From CAKZML01 sp963823435 (GTDB lineage Bacteria; Pseudomonadota; Gammaproteobacteria; Steroidobacterales; BM003): a stretch of DNA of 64,000 nucleotides. The notes beneath the pieces are model-generated. The model worked only from the letters and a program-made list of their open reading frames with translations, made no database searches and was not told the DNA's origin. Numbering within the stretch: the stretch's first letter is position 1; each line of letters opens with the position of its first letter. The stretch spans positions 1-64,000 of the forward strand of contig CAWGLN010000001.1 in assembly GCA_963823435.1 (NCBI GenBank), written 5' to 3'. The translations under genes and the position numbers were made by a program. Shown in pieces: positions 18,782 to 30,363 of the stretch.

Positions 18782-20787
18782 CTAGTTCATTTTCGTACCC
18801 GGCATCAGCTCGAAAAGCGGATCGAACGTGGTCAGCGCCGATTTCAGGTGCTCAAATACTTGCAGGTCACCTTCGGTCTTGACCACACCCTTTTCGATGT
18901 AATCAGCAAACGTGCCCTGTCCCATCATCACCGCCATCAGCACAGACTTGTCCACGGTCAGGGTCAGGTCCGCATCATCCGCGGTGCGACCATGGATGCT
19001 GGTGAGGGTGGCATTGCTCAACTCCACCACGAATTTCTGATTCTCGTCGGGCACAATCAGATTCATCTTGAAGCCGAAGTCCTCGGCCTTTCGGCTGTCC
19101 AGGAGAATACCCAGGAAGTCCAGGAACATCTCCGTCGACATGGCGTTGATCACATCAGGGGTCAGGGTCTTCGGCGAAATACCCTCGGGGATTCCCGAGC
19201 GCAGTTCATAAGCCGCTGCCAGGAAGCTGTTACGGACACTGGGACTTTCCTGCTGATAACCGAACTGCTCAAAGTTGTCAGCCAGCAGGTCCTTGGCGGC
19301 CTGGTTACCAGGTTCGGCGTAGACCAGCTTGTTCAGGATTTCCTGGGCCTCGCGGTATTTACCCTGGTCGTACAATTCCTGGCCCTTGGCCAGGATATTG
19401 TCCGCACCGCCCATCATCTCCACGTAAAGCGGTGCTGAGTCTTCCGGTGACAGGGGAATCAGGGTCGTGGGATTGGCATCCCAGTAACCCAGGTAGCGAT
19501 TGATCACGGCCCGGCTGTTGTGCTCCATGGAACCGTGGTAACCACGCGCATACCACTGTTGTTGCAGGCTCTTGGGCGGGGCGTAGACATTCTGCACCTG
19601 GTTGATGGTCACACCGTTGTTGGCCAGGTGCAGCACCTGGTTGTTCATATGGGCGTACAGATCACGCTGTCCGCGCATCACTTCCTGGACACGAGCGTTA
19701 CCGAAGCGCGGCCAGCTGTGAGAGGCGAACATGACTTCCGCTTCCTGGCCGAATTCATACAGGGCTTCATTGATGTACTTGGACCATGCCAGGGCATCGC
19801 GCACCGGGGCACCACGCAAGGTGTAGATGTTGTGGATAGTGCCGGTGATGTTCTCCGCAGCCCAGAAGGCCTTCAGATCGGGAAACCAGGTATTCATTTC
19901 CGCCGGCGCCTCGGTGCCGGGAGTGTTCTGGAACACCATGCGCAGACCGTCGACAGTGATCTCTTCCATGGCCGCCGAGACAGTCCGCGTGGGGGCAATC
20001 AACCCAAGACTACCCGCCGCAACGTTCTTGCCAATGGACTGGTCCACGTGCCCATAGGGATTCGCCGGGGTCAGCACGCCGTACTGGAAGAACAGCCTGC
20101 GGGCCATGGCGTTACCAGCGTAAACATTCTCCGACACCGCATGCTCGAGGAAGCCTACAGGTGCGATGATCGCCACCTTGCCGCTTTCCACGTCGGCCTG
20201 GTCCACCACCCCGTGTACGCCACCAAAGTGATCGGCGTGTGAGTGTGAATAGACAACCGCGACTACCGGCCGCTTGCCGAGTTTCTCATTGACCAACTCC
20301 AGGGCCGCCCGGGCAGTCTCCTTGGCGGTCAGGGGGTCGAACACCACCCAGCCTGAATCGGTCTTGATGAAACTGATGTTGGACAGATCGAATCCACGGA
20401 CCTGGTAGATCTTTCCGGGCACCACTTCGTAGAGCCCGTAATTCATGTTCAAAATAGCCATGTCGCTGCAGCGAAGGATGAATACTGTCGAAATCCTTGC
20501 CATCAAGCAGGAACTCGTAGCGCCCCATGTCCCAGGCAACATTTCCTGCATCCGCCATGATCTGGGTGTAGGCCGGCTTGGCAATAAATCCCCGTGGATT
20601 GCTCGTCGAAATCGGTCTTGTCGGACAGTGGCAGTATCTGGCGCTGCTGGACCTGGAAATCCCTGGTGTGCTTGGAAGGCAGCTTGCCCTTGGGATCGAA
20701 ATGCTTGGGTTCGTCGGCCACCGCTGCGCCCAACACCAGGGTGCAGGCCATCATCGACAGGAGTGTCCTGGAGAATATCTTGATCAT
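18782..20787 (-). pseudogene. Alkyl/aryl-sulfatase of the SdsA/YjcS family, frameshifted near the start
   Basis: A secreted sulfatase with a metallo-beta-lactamase fold. The N-terminus (MIKIFSRTLLSMMACTLVLG) is a signal peptide. The zinc-binding motif SHSHADHFGG is intact, then comes a dimerisation region with tetratricopeptide-like helices (AKGQELYDQGKYREA) and a C-terminal SCP2-type domain that holds hydrophobic substrates. The family hydrolyses alkyl sulfates such as SDS in the periplasm or outside. Two one-base insertions, near 20587 and 20475, interrupt residues about 65-105; downstream the frame is open to 18782. A divergent LysR gene lies 168 nt away, as sdsB1 lies next to sdsA1 in Pseudomonas. 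Whether the shifts are real cannot be decided here. Confidence 0.85.
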
Positions 20788-20894
20788 CGTATCCCTCTGC
20801 TGTGTGCGGGCGCCAAATTTGGCCTCATCCACGCGGCAGCTGCAATGGTCAGCAGCCCCGGTGCCGGAGAATCCGGTACTGGAGACGCAATCTA

Positions 20895-20955
20895 GAGAAA
20901 AAATTGGTTAACCTCAATTGATTATTTTCTTTTTTCTGTTAACTTCTAGTTAATT
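20895..20955. promoter_or_regulatory. AT-rich operator region between the sulfatase and LysR genes
   Basis: A short, unusually AT-rich stretch upstream of the LysR start. It contains the palindrome GGTTAACC (20906-20913), a second GTTAAC (20938-20943) and AGTTAATTA just before the ATG. Spaced TTAAC elements in a divergent LysR promoter are what one expects of its operator; no binding data exist. Confidence 0.45.
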
Positions 20956-21879
20956 ATGGAATTACGCAAACTTGAATTTCTCAGGGAAGTGGCGAGATCC
21001 GGCAGCTTCAAGCGCGCTGCCGCAGCCATGCACGTGTCGGCTCCGGCCCTGACCAAGGGAATCCAGGCCCTGGAAGAAGAACTCCAGGTCATTCTGTTTG
21101 ATCGAAAACGCGGGAATCCCCTGCTGACCTCCGCAGGACAAAAAGTCTTGCGGCGGGCCCAACGCATGCTGGACGAGGCCCAGGAGATACAGGCCGATAT
21201 GGCTCGGGAACGTGGTCTGGAGGCTGGCGAGTTGCGAGTGGGCTGCGGCCCGATCGTCATGCAGAACATCATGGGTCGGGCACTGGGCAAACTGTCCATC
21301 CGCCACCCCGGTCTTCGGGTTCGGGTGGTACCGGGAAACTGGGAAACCCTGTCTCAGCAACTGGAGGACTATGCGCTGGACCTGGTGGCTGCCGACGTCG
21401 GCGAGGCGCGCAAAAATCCGCAGTTCCAGGTCCAGCGCCTGGAACAGGAATCCCTGGTGTGGATAGCGGCGGGTAACCATCCGCTTGCCAAAGCAAGAAA
21501 TATTGCAATTGCAGATCTTCTTGCCTATCCCCTGGCGCTGCCAACACCACCAACCCATATGAGTAACTGGCTCCTGCAAAAATACGGCGCCGAGATCGCG
21601 ACGACGCTGACCAAACCCTCTATTTGCTCCGACAGTTACACCACGCTGATTAGCGCTGCCCGACGCTCGCAATGTCTAAGCGTACTGCCAGATTCGCTGG
21701 CCCACCACCTGGAACGCAGGGGCGAAATAATTATCCTTAAGGTGCGTGACTGGGCCATGCCCAGCCACGCGGGAATTATCACCCTGGCCGCCCGCGCACC
21801 GTCGGCTGCCATCGATGTGATGGCCGAAGCCCTTATGGAATCCTCGGCTGACATCAAGGCCGAAAGCGATATGGTCTGA
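20956..21879 (+). CDS. LysR family regulator, probable activator of the sulfatase gene
   Basis: A protein of 307 residues with an N-terminal winged helix-turn-helix (residues 1-60: LEFLREVARSGSFKRAAAAMHVSAPALTKGIQALEEEL) and a two-lobed effector domain from about residue 90 (GELRVGCGPIV). It is transcribed divergently from the alkylsulfatase gene, the same arrangement as sdsB1/sdsA1, so it probably responds to a sulfate ester or its alcohol product. The gene is intact although its presumed target is frameshifted. It ends 15 nt before the convergent stop of the copper ATPase gene. Confidence 0.88.
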   Translation: MELRKLEFLREVARSGSFKRAAAAMHVSAPALTKGIQALEEELQVILFDRKRGNPLLTSAGQKVLRRAQRMLDEAQEIQADMARERGLEAGELRVGCGPIVMQNIMGRALGKLSIRHPGLRVRVVPGNWETLSQQLEDYALDLVAADVGEARKNPQFQVQRLEQESLVWIAAGNHPLAKARNIAIADLLAYPLALPTPPTHMSNWLLQKYGAEIATTLTKPSICSDSYTTLISAARRSQCLSVLPDSLAHHLERRGEIIILKVRDWAMPSHAGIITLAARAPSAAIDVMAEALMESSADIKAESDMV

Positions 21880-21894
21880 AGGCTTGCAGGGCTC

Positions 21895-24437
<2,543 letters not shown>

Positions 24438-24603
24438 GTATTACGGTTCAAATTCTGGGCTCTGCCACACGCGGAAGTCTATCAATATTTCTTTCAGCCT
24501 GAGTCAAAGGCAAATGGATTCCCATATTTGCTTGTAATAACAATAGGTTGCAATTGCCTCGCCATAAAATAGACAAAATGTGAACTGTATCGGTAAATAC
24601 GAA

Positions 24604-24618
24604 TGAGAATGATTGTTA
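24604..24618. promoter_or_regulatory. Candidate Fur box
   Basis: TGAGAAT-G-ATTGTTA fits the 7-1-7 inverted model of the Fur operator (TGATAAT-N-ATTATCA) at 11 of 14 positions. It lies 80 nt before the porin start and within the divergent region shared with the copper ATPase gene. Iron control of the porin operon is inferred. Confidence 0.6.
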
Positions 24619-24697
24619 TTTGTATTTAGAATGACTAACATTCAATCAACCACGGGACCTAATCCCTCCCGGACCGACGAAAACTGGAGCACACGAC

Positions 24698-25960
24698 ATG
24701 AATTTCGCACCCAAAAGGCAGCTGCTGGCTTTGACCGCCACCCTGCTGGTGTTTTCCACCGGACAAGCCGCAGAGGCCCCGACTCCCGAACAGATGTGGG
24801 AAATTATCCAGCAGCAACAGCAGCAGATAGAGGCTCTTCAACGTCAGCTGGACCAGACCAGCCAAAAAACAGATGAAATCGATGTAAAGGTTGCCGAAAC
24901 GGATCAAAAGGTCGAGTTGGCTGGCGACATGATTGAACAGGCGGCCTTGAGCTCCGCAAGTTCAAGCTCCAGCACCAGTATCGGTGGCTACGGTGAATTG
25001 CACTACAACAACCTGGACAGCGGCGACATGCTGGACCTGCACCGCTTCGTCCTGTTTTTTGGGCATGAATTCCAGGACGGTGTGCGCTTCTTCTCCGAAC
25101 TGGAAGTGGAGCATGCTATTGCGGGTGATGGCGCCGCTGGCGAAGTTGAGTTGGAACAGGCTTTCGTCGAATTTGACCTGGGCGCCAACCACGCGGCCAA
25201 GGTCGGACTGTTCCTGATCCCGGTGGGCATCCTGAATGAAACCCACGAGCCAAATACGTTTTATGGCGTGGAACGCAACGCGGTCGAGAAGAACATTATT
25301 CCCACCACCTGGTGGGAGGGCGGTGGCGGCCTGCGTGGAGAGTTGGCGCCAGGGTTCGGGTATGACTTCGCCGTCACATCCGGTCTGGATGTGCCTGTAA
25401 CAGGCAGCAACGCATTCAAGGTTCGTAATGGCCGCCAGAAAGTCTCCGAGGCGAATGCCGACAGCCTGGCCTACACGGGACGTATCAAATGGACCGGTAT
25501 GCCCGGTGTCGAACTCGCAATGACAGCCCAGTACCAGGAAGACCTTACCCAGGGTGCGATGGGCATCAGCGCCACCCTGTTTGAAGCCCATGCAGACATA
25601 CGTCGCGGCGCCTTTGGACTGCGCGCCCTGTACGCCCGATGGGATATGGACAATGCCGAGTTGATTGCCTCGTCCGACCCCGGCGCGGACGGACGGGACC
25701 TTCAAACCGGCTGGTACATTGAGCCTTCCATACGCGGTCGCCTGGGCGAGATCCCCGGTGAATTCGGCGCCTTCTATCGCTATGACGTGTGGGACAACAA
25801 TGCCGGCGCCTCCAACTTTACCGAGAAACGCCAGAACAACCTGGGTGTGAACTACTGGCCAATCCCCAACGTGGTACTGAAGTTCGATATCCAGAGCCAG
25901 GACAACAAAGACGGCAGTGACGACAACGGGTTCAACCTGGGAATGGGTTACCAGTTCTAG
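24698..25960 (+). CDS. Outer membrane porin with N-terminal coiled coil
   Basis: A protein of 420 residues. The signal peptide (MNFAPKRQLLALTATLLVFSTGQAAEA) is followed by a coiled coil with a poly-Gln run (residues about 35-75: IIQQQQQQIEALQRQLDQ), a serine-rich linker and a beta-barrel beginning at SIGGYGELHYN and ending in the aromatic MGYQF. Coiled coil plus barrel resembles trimeric porins and the phosphate-selective porin relatives. The sequence does not reveal the solute. A Fur box lies upstream and two genes for redox-like envelope proteins follow in the same direction, so iron or haem supply is the likeliest setting. A strong terminator follows directly, which may reduce read-through into those genes. 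Confidence 0.85.
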   Translation: MNFAPKRQLLALTATLLVFSTGQAAEAPTPEQMWEIIQQQQQQIEALQRQLDQTSQKTDEIDVKVAETDQKVELAGDMIEQAALSSASSSSSTSIGGYGELHYNNLDSGDMLDLHRFVLFFGHEFQDGVRFFSELEVEHAIAGDGAAGEVELEQAFVEFDLGANHAAKVGLFLIPVGILNETHEPNTFYGVERNAVEKNIIPTTWWEGGGGLRGELAPGFGYDFAVTSGLDVPVTGSNAFKVRNGRQKVSEANADSLAYTGRIKWTGMPGVELAMTAQYQEDLTQGAMGISATLFEAHADIRRGAFGLRALYARWDMDNAELIASSDPGADGRDLQTGWYIEPSIRGRLGEIPGEFGAFYRYDVWDNNAGASNFTEKRQNNLGVNYWPIPNVVLKFDIQSQDNKDGSDDNGFNLGMGYQF

Positions 25961-25980
25961 GTTGCCCGCCTGGTCAAATC

Positions 25981-26014
25981 ACCTGGGCGGGTCCCTGACC
26001 CGCCCAGGTTTTTC
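25981..26014 (+). terminator. Rho-independent terminator after the porin gene
   Basis: A 13-bp stem, ACCTGGGCGGGTC paired with GACCCGCCCAGGT, with a three-base loop followed by TTTTT. It separates the porin from the FMN-binding gene. Confidence 0.9.
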
Positions 26015-26084
26015 AATGCAGATGCCAGCAATCGATAGCAACAAACAAATAGGTCGCTAACCCGGCCCGGTGACAACAGGAAAA

Positions 26085-26606
26085 ATGACAAACACATTGA
26101 AAACCTTCGTTTTGGTCATACTGCTCAGCCTGCCCCCGGGCGTTTCCCAGGCGGCCGTTTACCAGGATCCGGCGGATTTCGTGAGCGAAGCGTTCCGGGG
26201 CAATCCACCTGCTCCCAAGGTACTCTGGCTTACGCCGGAAATGCGCCAGGAAGTCGAGGCGGTGCTTGGCCATGCCCCAAATGGCATGCGTATGCGTTAT
26301 TGGCAAGAACAGGCACAAACAGTGTGGGTACTGGATGAGATCGGCAAGGAATTACCGATAACCACCGGTATCATTGTGAACAACGGGGCGATTGAACGTG
26401 TACGCGTACTGGTATTCAGGGAGAGTCGTGGCTGGGAAGTGCGGCATGACTTTTTCACCAACCAGTTCAAGGGTGCGGGCATGACAAAAGATGGCAGGCT
26501 CGATCGGCAAATTGATGGCATTTCCGGAGCCACGCTGTCGGTTCGCGCGGTGGAGAAACTGGCCCGGGTAGCACTGCTACTCGACCCCAGGGTCAACGGC
26601 AATTAA
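26085..26606 (+). CDS. Periplasmic FMN-binding domain protein with flavinylation motif
   Basis: A protein of 173 residues with a signal peptide (LVILLSLPPGVSQAA). The C-terminal FMN-binding domain has the motif DGISGATLS (near residue 145), in which the threonine is normally linked covalently to FMN by the ApbE transferase. Such domains carry electrons across the envelope, as in NqrC, RnfG and flavinylated reductases. ATG at 26085 has AGG four bases before it; a GTG at 26070 is possible. The gene precedes a PepSY-type membrane protein by 19 nt, forming a likely electron-transfer pair. No ApbE gene is in the window. Confidence 0.85.
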   Translation: MTNTLKTFVLVILLSLPPGVSQAAVYQDPADFVSEAFRGNPPAPKVLWLTPEMRQEVEAVLGHAPNGMRMRYWQEQAQTVWVLDEIGKELPITTGIIVNNGAIERVRVLVFRESRGWEVRHDFFTNQFKGAGMTKDGRLDRQIDGISGATLSVRAVEKLARVALLLDPRVNGN

Positions 26607-26625
26607 CCAGGAAACCATAACGCCC

Positions 26626-27348
26626 ATGCACAAACTCTTGTGGACCTGGCACCGTCGTATTGGTGCGTTTCTGGCAATCGTTGTCATCATCCTGAGCATC
26701 AGCGGTATTGCCCTGAATCACACGGAGCAATTCCGGCTGGACCAGCGACATGTCCAGGCGGACTGGATTCTGGATTGGTACGGCATCGCGGTGCCCGAGC
26801 AGGCCCAGGTCACAACCGTCAACCAGATCCGGATTACCCTGCTGGGAGACCATCTGTACGCCGCTGACAAATTTATTGGCGCTCCCTACTCCGAACTCCT
26901 GGGTGCGCACTGGAATGGACAGGTGATTGCGGTGGCGGTCGGGGCTGATTTATTGCTGCTGACAGCGGAGCTTGAACTGGTGGAACAAGTGAGTGTCGCC
27001 GGCGGATTACCGCCGGGAATTGAGGCCCTGGGTGGCCATGAACAGCGTCTGTTCGTGCGTACACCTGCCGGCCTTTGGCAGGCTGACGAGCAACTATTGG
27101 GCTGGACACGCGTCGACGACGATACACCGGTCGAATGGTCGGGCAACCAACTCATCTCTGGCGCACAAATTGATTCCCTGCTGCAGGACTACCGGGGCCG
27201 CATCCTGACCTGGGAAAGGGTTTTCCTCGACCTGCACAGCGGGCGATTCCTGGGAGCCGCCGGACCCTTTTTAGCCGACCTGGTCGCCATTATGCTGCTC
27301 GGCCTCGCCGGCAGTGGCTTCTGGATGTGGGCACGCAGGGTTCGCTAG
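26626..27348 (+). CDS. PepSY-associated membrane protein
   Basis: A protein of 240 residues. The N-terminal membrane helix begins with the typical LLWTWHRRIGAFLAIVVIILSISGIALNHTE, where the histidines can hold haem in related reductases. A periplasmic middle region with beta-propeller-like short repeats follows (LLLLTAELELVEQVS, RLFVRTPAGLWQA). The C-terminal segment has the PepSY-type signature VFLDLHSGRFLG and a last membrane helix ending GSGFWMWARRVR. Proteins of this family sit next to TonB receptors and flavinylated proteins and are thought to serve ferric reduction. It follows the FMN-binding gene by 19 nt and ends the unit. Confidence 0.82.
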   Translation: MHKLLWTWHRRIGAFLAIVVIILSISGIALNHTEQFRLDQRHVQADWILDWYGIAVPEQAQVTTVNQIRITLLGDHLYAADKFIGAPYSELLGAHWNGQVIAVAVGADLLLLTAELELVEQVSVAGGLPPGIEALGGHEQRLFVRTPAGLWQADEQLLGWTRVDDDTPVEWSGNQLISGAQIDSLLQDYRGRILTWERVFLDLHSGRFLGAAGPFLADLVAIMLLGLAGSGFWMWARRVR

Positions 27349-27357
27349 TAGATCAAC

Positions 27358-27387
27358 AAAAAAAGCCCGCTCAGCAGCGGGCTTTTT
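27358..27387. terminator. Bidirectional terminator
   Basis: AGCCCGCT pairs with AGCGGGCT around CAGC. An A-run on the left and a T-run on the right allow it to end both the PepSY gene (plus) and rhlE (minus). Confidence 0.88.
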
Positions 27388-27413
27388 CCATCGCAAGGAT
27401 TCAAACCAGGGCG

Positions 27414-28703
27414 TTAGGCCCTGCCCTGGGGCTTGCGCCGGGCAGACTGGCTTTGACCACCGCGCCGATGTCCACCGGGGCGTCGATCTGATCCCGAACG
27501 CGGCGAGGTATGACCGCGAGGCGCGCGTGCCTTGAATATCGGTTCGGCCCGGATGCTCGGATCGGGCTCGAATCCCGGAATCACATCCCTCGCGAACTTG
27601 CGCTTGAGCAGGCGTTCGATGTTGCGCATGAACTCGTCCTCATCCACGCACACCAGCGAGATGGCCTCGCCTTCAGCCCCGGCACGACCGGTGCGACCGA
27701 TACGATGCACATAGTCCTCCGGTACGTTCGGCAGTTCGAAGTTCACTACATGAGGAAGCATGTCGATATCCAGGCCACGGGCGGCGATATCGGTGGCGAC
27801 CAGAATCCTGACCTCACCGGCCTTGAAGCCGGCCAGTGCCTTGGTGCGTGCGGCCTGGCTCTTGTTGCCATGAATTGCGGCAGTGCTCAGACCATCCTGC
27901 TCAAGTTGCTTGGCCAGGCGATTGGCGCCGTGCTTGGTGCGGGTAAATACCAGCACCTGCCGCCAGTCACCCTGGCTAATCAAGGAGGACAGAAGTTCGC
28001 GCTTGCGCTCGCGATCCACCGGGATGACACGCTGGGCCACGGTTTCCGCCGGTGTGTTCCTGCGGGCAACCTCTACACTTGCCGGGTTGACCAGCAAGGT
28101 CTCCGCCAGGGTGCGAATTTCGTCTGAATAGGTGGCCGAGAACATCAGGTTCTGACGTTTCTTTGGCAGCACCGCAATGACCCGGCGAATGTCACGGATA
28201 AAACCCATGTCGAGCATGCGATCCGCTTCATCCAGTATCAGGGTTTCCACCCTGGTGATATCCAGGGTGCCCTGGCCAAGATGGTCAAGCAGTCGCCCGG
28301 GGGTCGCCACCAGTATATCCACACCCTTGCGCAGCATGGAGAACTGGGGATTGATGTTCACACCACCGAAGATGACCGCAGAGGTCAATGACAGGCGTTT
28401 GCCATACACACGTATGCTTTCCTCCACCTGCGCGGCGAGCTCACGTGTGGGGGTCAGAATCAGCGCGCGGATAGGCCGGCGTCCCTGCGCCTGGGCTGGC
28501 GCGGGCGCACTGGCAAGCCGCTGCAGCAAAGGCAGGGCGAAGGCTGCAGTCTTGCCGGTGCCGGTCTGGGCGCCGGCCAGCACGTCGCGGCCCTGAAGAA
28601 TGTAAGGAATAGCCTGCATTTGCACAGGGGTAGGAACCGTGTAGCCCTCTTCGGACACAGCACGGAGCATGTCGGCCGAAAGGCCGAGATTTTCAAAAGA
28701 CAT
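27414..28703 (-). CDS. rhlE: DEAD-box RNA helicase RhlE
   Basis: A helicase of 429 residues with the Q motif (FENLGLSADMLRAVSEEGYTVPTPVQ), motif I AQTGTGKTAAF, motif II DEAD in ILDEADRMLDMGF, SAT, and motif VI HRIGRTGRAG. The short basic tail rich in Arg and Gly is typical of RhlE, which acts in ribosome assembly and RNA decay, especially in the cold. The start is ATG at 28703. Neighbours are unrelated; a terminator follows the stop. Confidence 0.94.
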   Translation of the reverse strand: MSFENLGLSADMLRAVSEEGYTVPTPVQMQAIPYILQGRDVLAGAQTGTGKTAAFALPLLQRLASAPAPAQAQGRRPIRALILTPTRELAAQVEESIRVYGKRLSLTSAVIFGGVNINPQFSMLRKGVDILVATPGRLLDHLGQGTLDITRVETLILDEADRMLDMGFIRDIRRVIAVLPKKRQNLMFSATYSDEIRTLAETLLVNPASVEVARRNTPAETVAQRVIPVDRERKRELLSSLISQGDWRQVLVFTRTKHGANRLAKQLEQDGLSTAAIHGNKSQAARTKALAGFKAGEVRILVATDIAARGLDIDMLPHVVNFELPNVPEDYVHRIGRTGRAGAEGEAISLVCVDEDEFMRNIERLLKRKFARDVIPGFEPDPSIRAEPIFKARAPRGHTSPRSGSDRRPGGHRRGGQSQSARRKPQGRA

Positions 28704-28880
28704 CGAGTTGTTTACTCCTGGGATACCTGTAGAGGCGTATTAAGCCCCGTCCGGTCCAGGCAAAAAATGGTGACAAAGTGTCAGGCGGAAGCCACGAACG
28801 CGGCCGTCGCATCGTCTGGCGCATACCGGAAAAGGCCAAACAGGCGCGCAATCTAACAGATAACCGGCCAGATTGCACCC

Positions 28881-29116
28881 AAGAGCCCCCGATTTATTCC
28901 GGGCCTGGCGGAAGGTGAGCCAACGGAGTCAGATTCAAGGCGCCAGGCGCTGTTGGGCTGGCCTTGCCAGGAACGGCAAAGCAGAGGCCAGGAGTGCACT
29001 CTGTGGACTGTCTTACAGGGTGGGTAGAACGCAACCTGCAGGAAAGATCGGCAACGAGGAAGCTGAATTTGCCGGACGCAAGATACACGCCCATAAATAG
29101 CTGAAAGGCTGCCTGG
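28881..29116 (+). repeat. Interspersed inverted-end repeat, copy B (longer, diverged)
   Basis: The left end GAGCCCCCGATTTATTCCGGG and the blocks CAGATTCAAGGCGCCAG, GATCGGCAACGAGGAAGCTGAATTT and GACGCAAGATACACGCCCAT match the copies at 39161 and 50047, with an extra stretch of about 65 bp in the middle. The right end GGCTGCCTGG ends one base before the MFS stop codon. This is the oldest-looking recognisable copy. Confidence 0.65.
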
Positions 29117-29117
29117 A

Positions 29118-30233
29118 TTACCGTCTGCTCAGCCACAGAACCGGCAGATACACCCCGTACAGGACGGCGATCAGGTACGGCATGACCTGGGCGCCGAACA
29201 AATCCATACCTGCCCCCACGAAACCGGGACCGACCATGGCGCCTGCGCCCCACATGGTCGTGAACACCACGCTGGCGGTCGCCAGTTCCACCCCGCGGAA
29301 CCGTTGACCCAGCAGGATGACACCCATCGCGTAGATCATGCCCTCCACTCCCCCCAATCCAAACACGAAAAACGGAGCCAGGGGCTTGAGCGAAATAACG
29401 GCAGGCAAGGCGATGCATCCCAATGCGGTCGACAAGACACATACCAGCAACATTTTTCGGCGATCCACATGATCTGCCAACCAGCCCAGCGGCAATTGCA
29501 GCACCACACCGCCGACACCAAATGCAGTCAGCAGTGCCAGGCTGCGCACTTCTCCCAGACCCACATGCAAACCGAACAGGGGGAAGAAGGCCAGGAATGC
29601 CTCCACCGCGGCGGCATAGGTAAAATTGAGGAGCATGATTTCCGGCGCCATACGAAACACCGCCCACAACCTCGGTGGCGGACCCTGACCGGCGTAGCGA
29701 TTCCCGCCCTTGAGCCAGAACAGGGGTAAGCCTGCAAGGAGAATCAGGGAGGCCGTTACAACAAATGGCAGCACACCCTCGGAGCCGGTAATCACCAGTA
29801 TCAATGGCCCCAGGGCAAAGCCTGCGGCCCCTGCCGCACCGTACAGGCCAATGATCCTGCCACGCCAGCTATCTATCGCCATTTCATTGATCACAGCTTC
29901 GCTGGCAGACCAGAGAATTGCCGCCGAGGCGCCCAGCAGGAATCTCAGGGGAAACCAGGCTTCCACGCTGGGGAACAGGGCCAGTGACAACAAGGTAATC
30001 CCGGCCAGCAAGGTAGCGGCCTGCATCAGGCGAGCCGTGCCAATCCTTGCAATCAGTCCCGGCGTGAACGATGCCATCGCAATGCCGCCGGAGGCCTGGG
30101 CCATGATGCTCAAACCAATCACGGTTTTGCTGACACCCTGGCTATCAAGCACCAGGGACAGCAGGGGAAGGGTCAGGCCATACACCAGGTTAACCACCAC
30201 CATGGAGGCTATGACCGCGACAAGACTGCGCAA
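29118..30233 (-). CDS. MFS transporter
   Basis: A major facilitator of about 370 residues with 12 hydrophobic segments. The loop after segment 2 has ARIGTARLM, and the mid-loop copy is GWLADHVDRRKMLL, a form of the MFS A-motif. It resembles YcaD/multidrug-type sugar-phosphate-like carriers, but the substrate cannot be read. The start is uncertain: a TTG lies at 30233. The frame is open up to a TTG at 30317, which would add 28 hydrophilic residues. A Shine-Dalgarno GGAG stands 8 nt before an in-frame ATC four codons upstream of the TTG, just where homologues would begin. It is divergent from a secreted protein gene. Confidence 0.8.
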   Translation of the reverse strand: MRSLVAVIASMVVVNLVYGLTLPLLSLVLDSQGVSKTVIGLSIMAQASGGIAMASFTPGLIARIGTARLMQAATLLAGITLLSLALFPSVEAWFPLRFLLGASAAILWSASEAVINEMAIDSWRGRIIGLYGAAGAAGFALGPLILVITGSEGVLPFVVTASLILLAGLPLFWLKGGNRYAGQGPPPRLWAVFRMAPEIMLLNFTYAAAVEAFLAFFPLFGLHVGLGEVRSLALLTAFGVGGVVLQLPLGWLADHVDRRKMLLVCVLSTALGCIALPAVISLKPLAPFFVFGLGGVEGMIYAMGVILLGQRFRGVELATASVVFTTMWGAGAMVGPGFVGAGMDLFGAQVMPYLIAVLYGVYLPVLWLSRR

Positions 30234-30363
30234 ACTGTAGGTGATCCCTATTTCTCCGAACCGGCAACGCCCTGACCCCGTGCTAGAGTATTGCCTCCCA
30301 TTGGCAAATCCAAACAAAATTCAGACGTGCGAGTCCGATCAATCTGTCCAGGTGACGATCGTC

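Noticed and set aside
24438..24603. CueR-type operator for copA
   Set aside because: No ACCTTCC-like inverted pair with a 19-bp promoter spacer was found.
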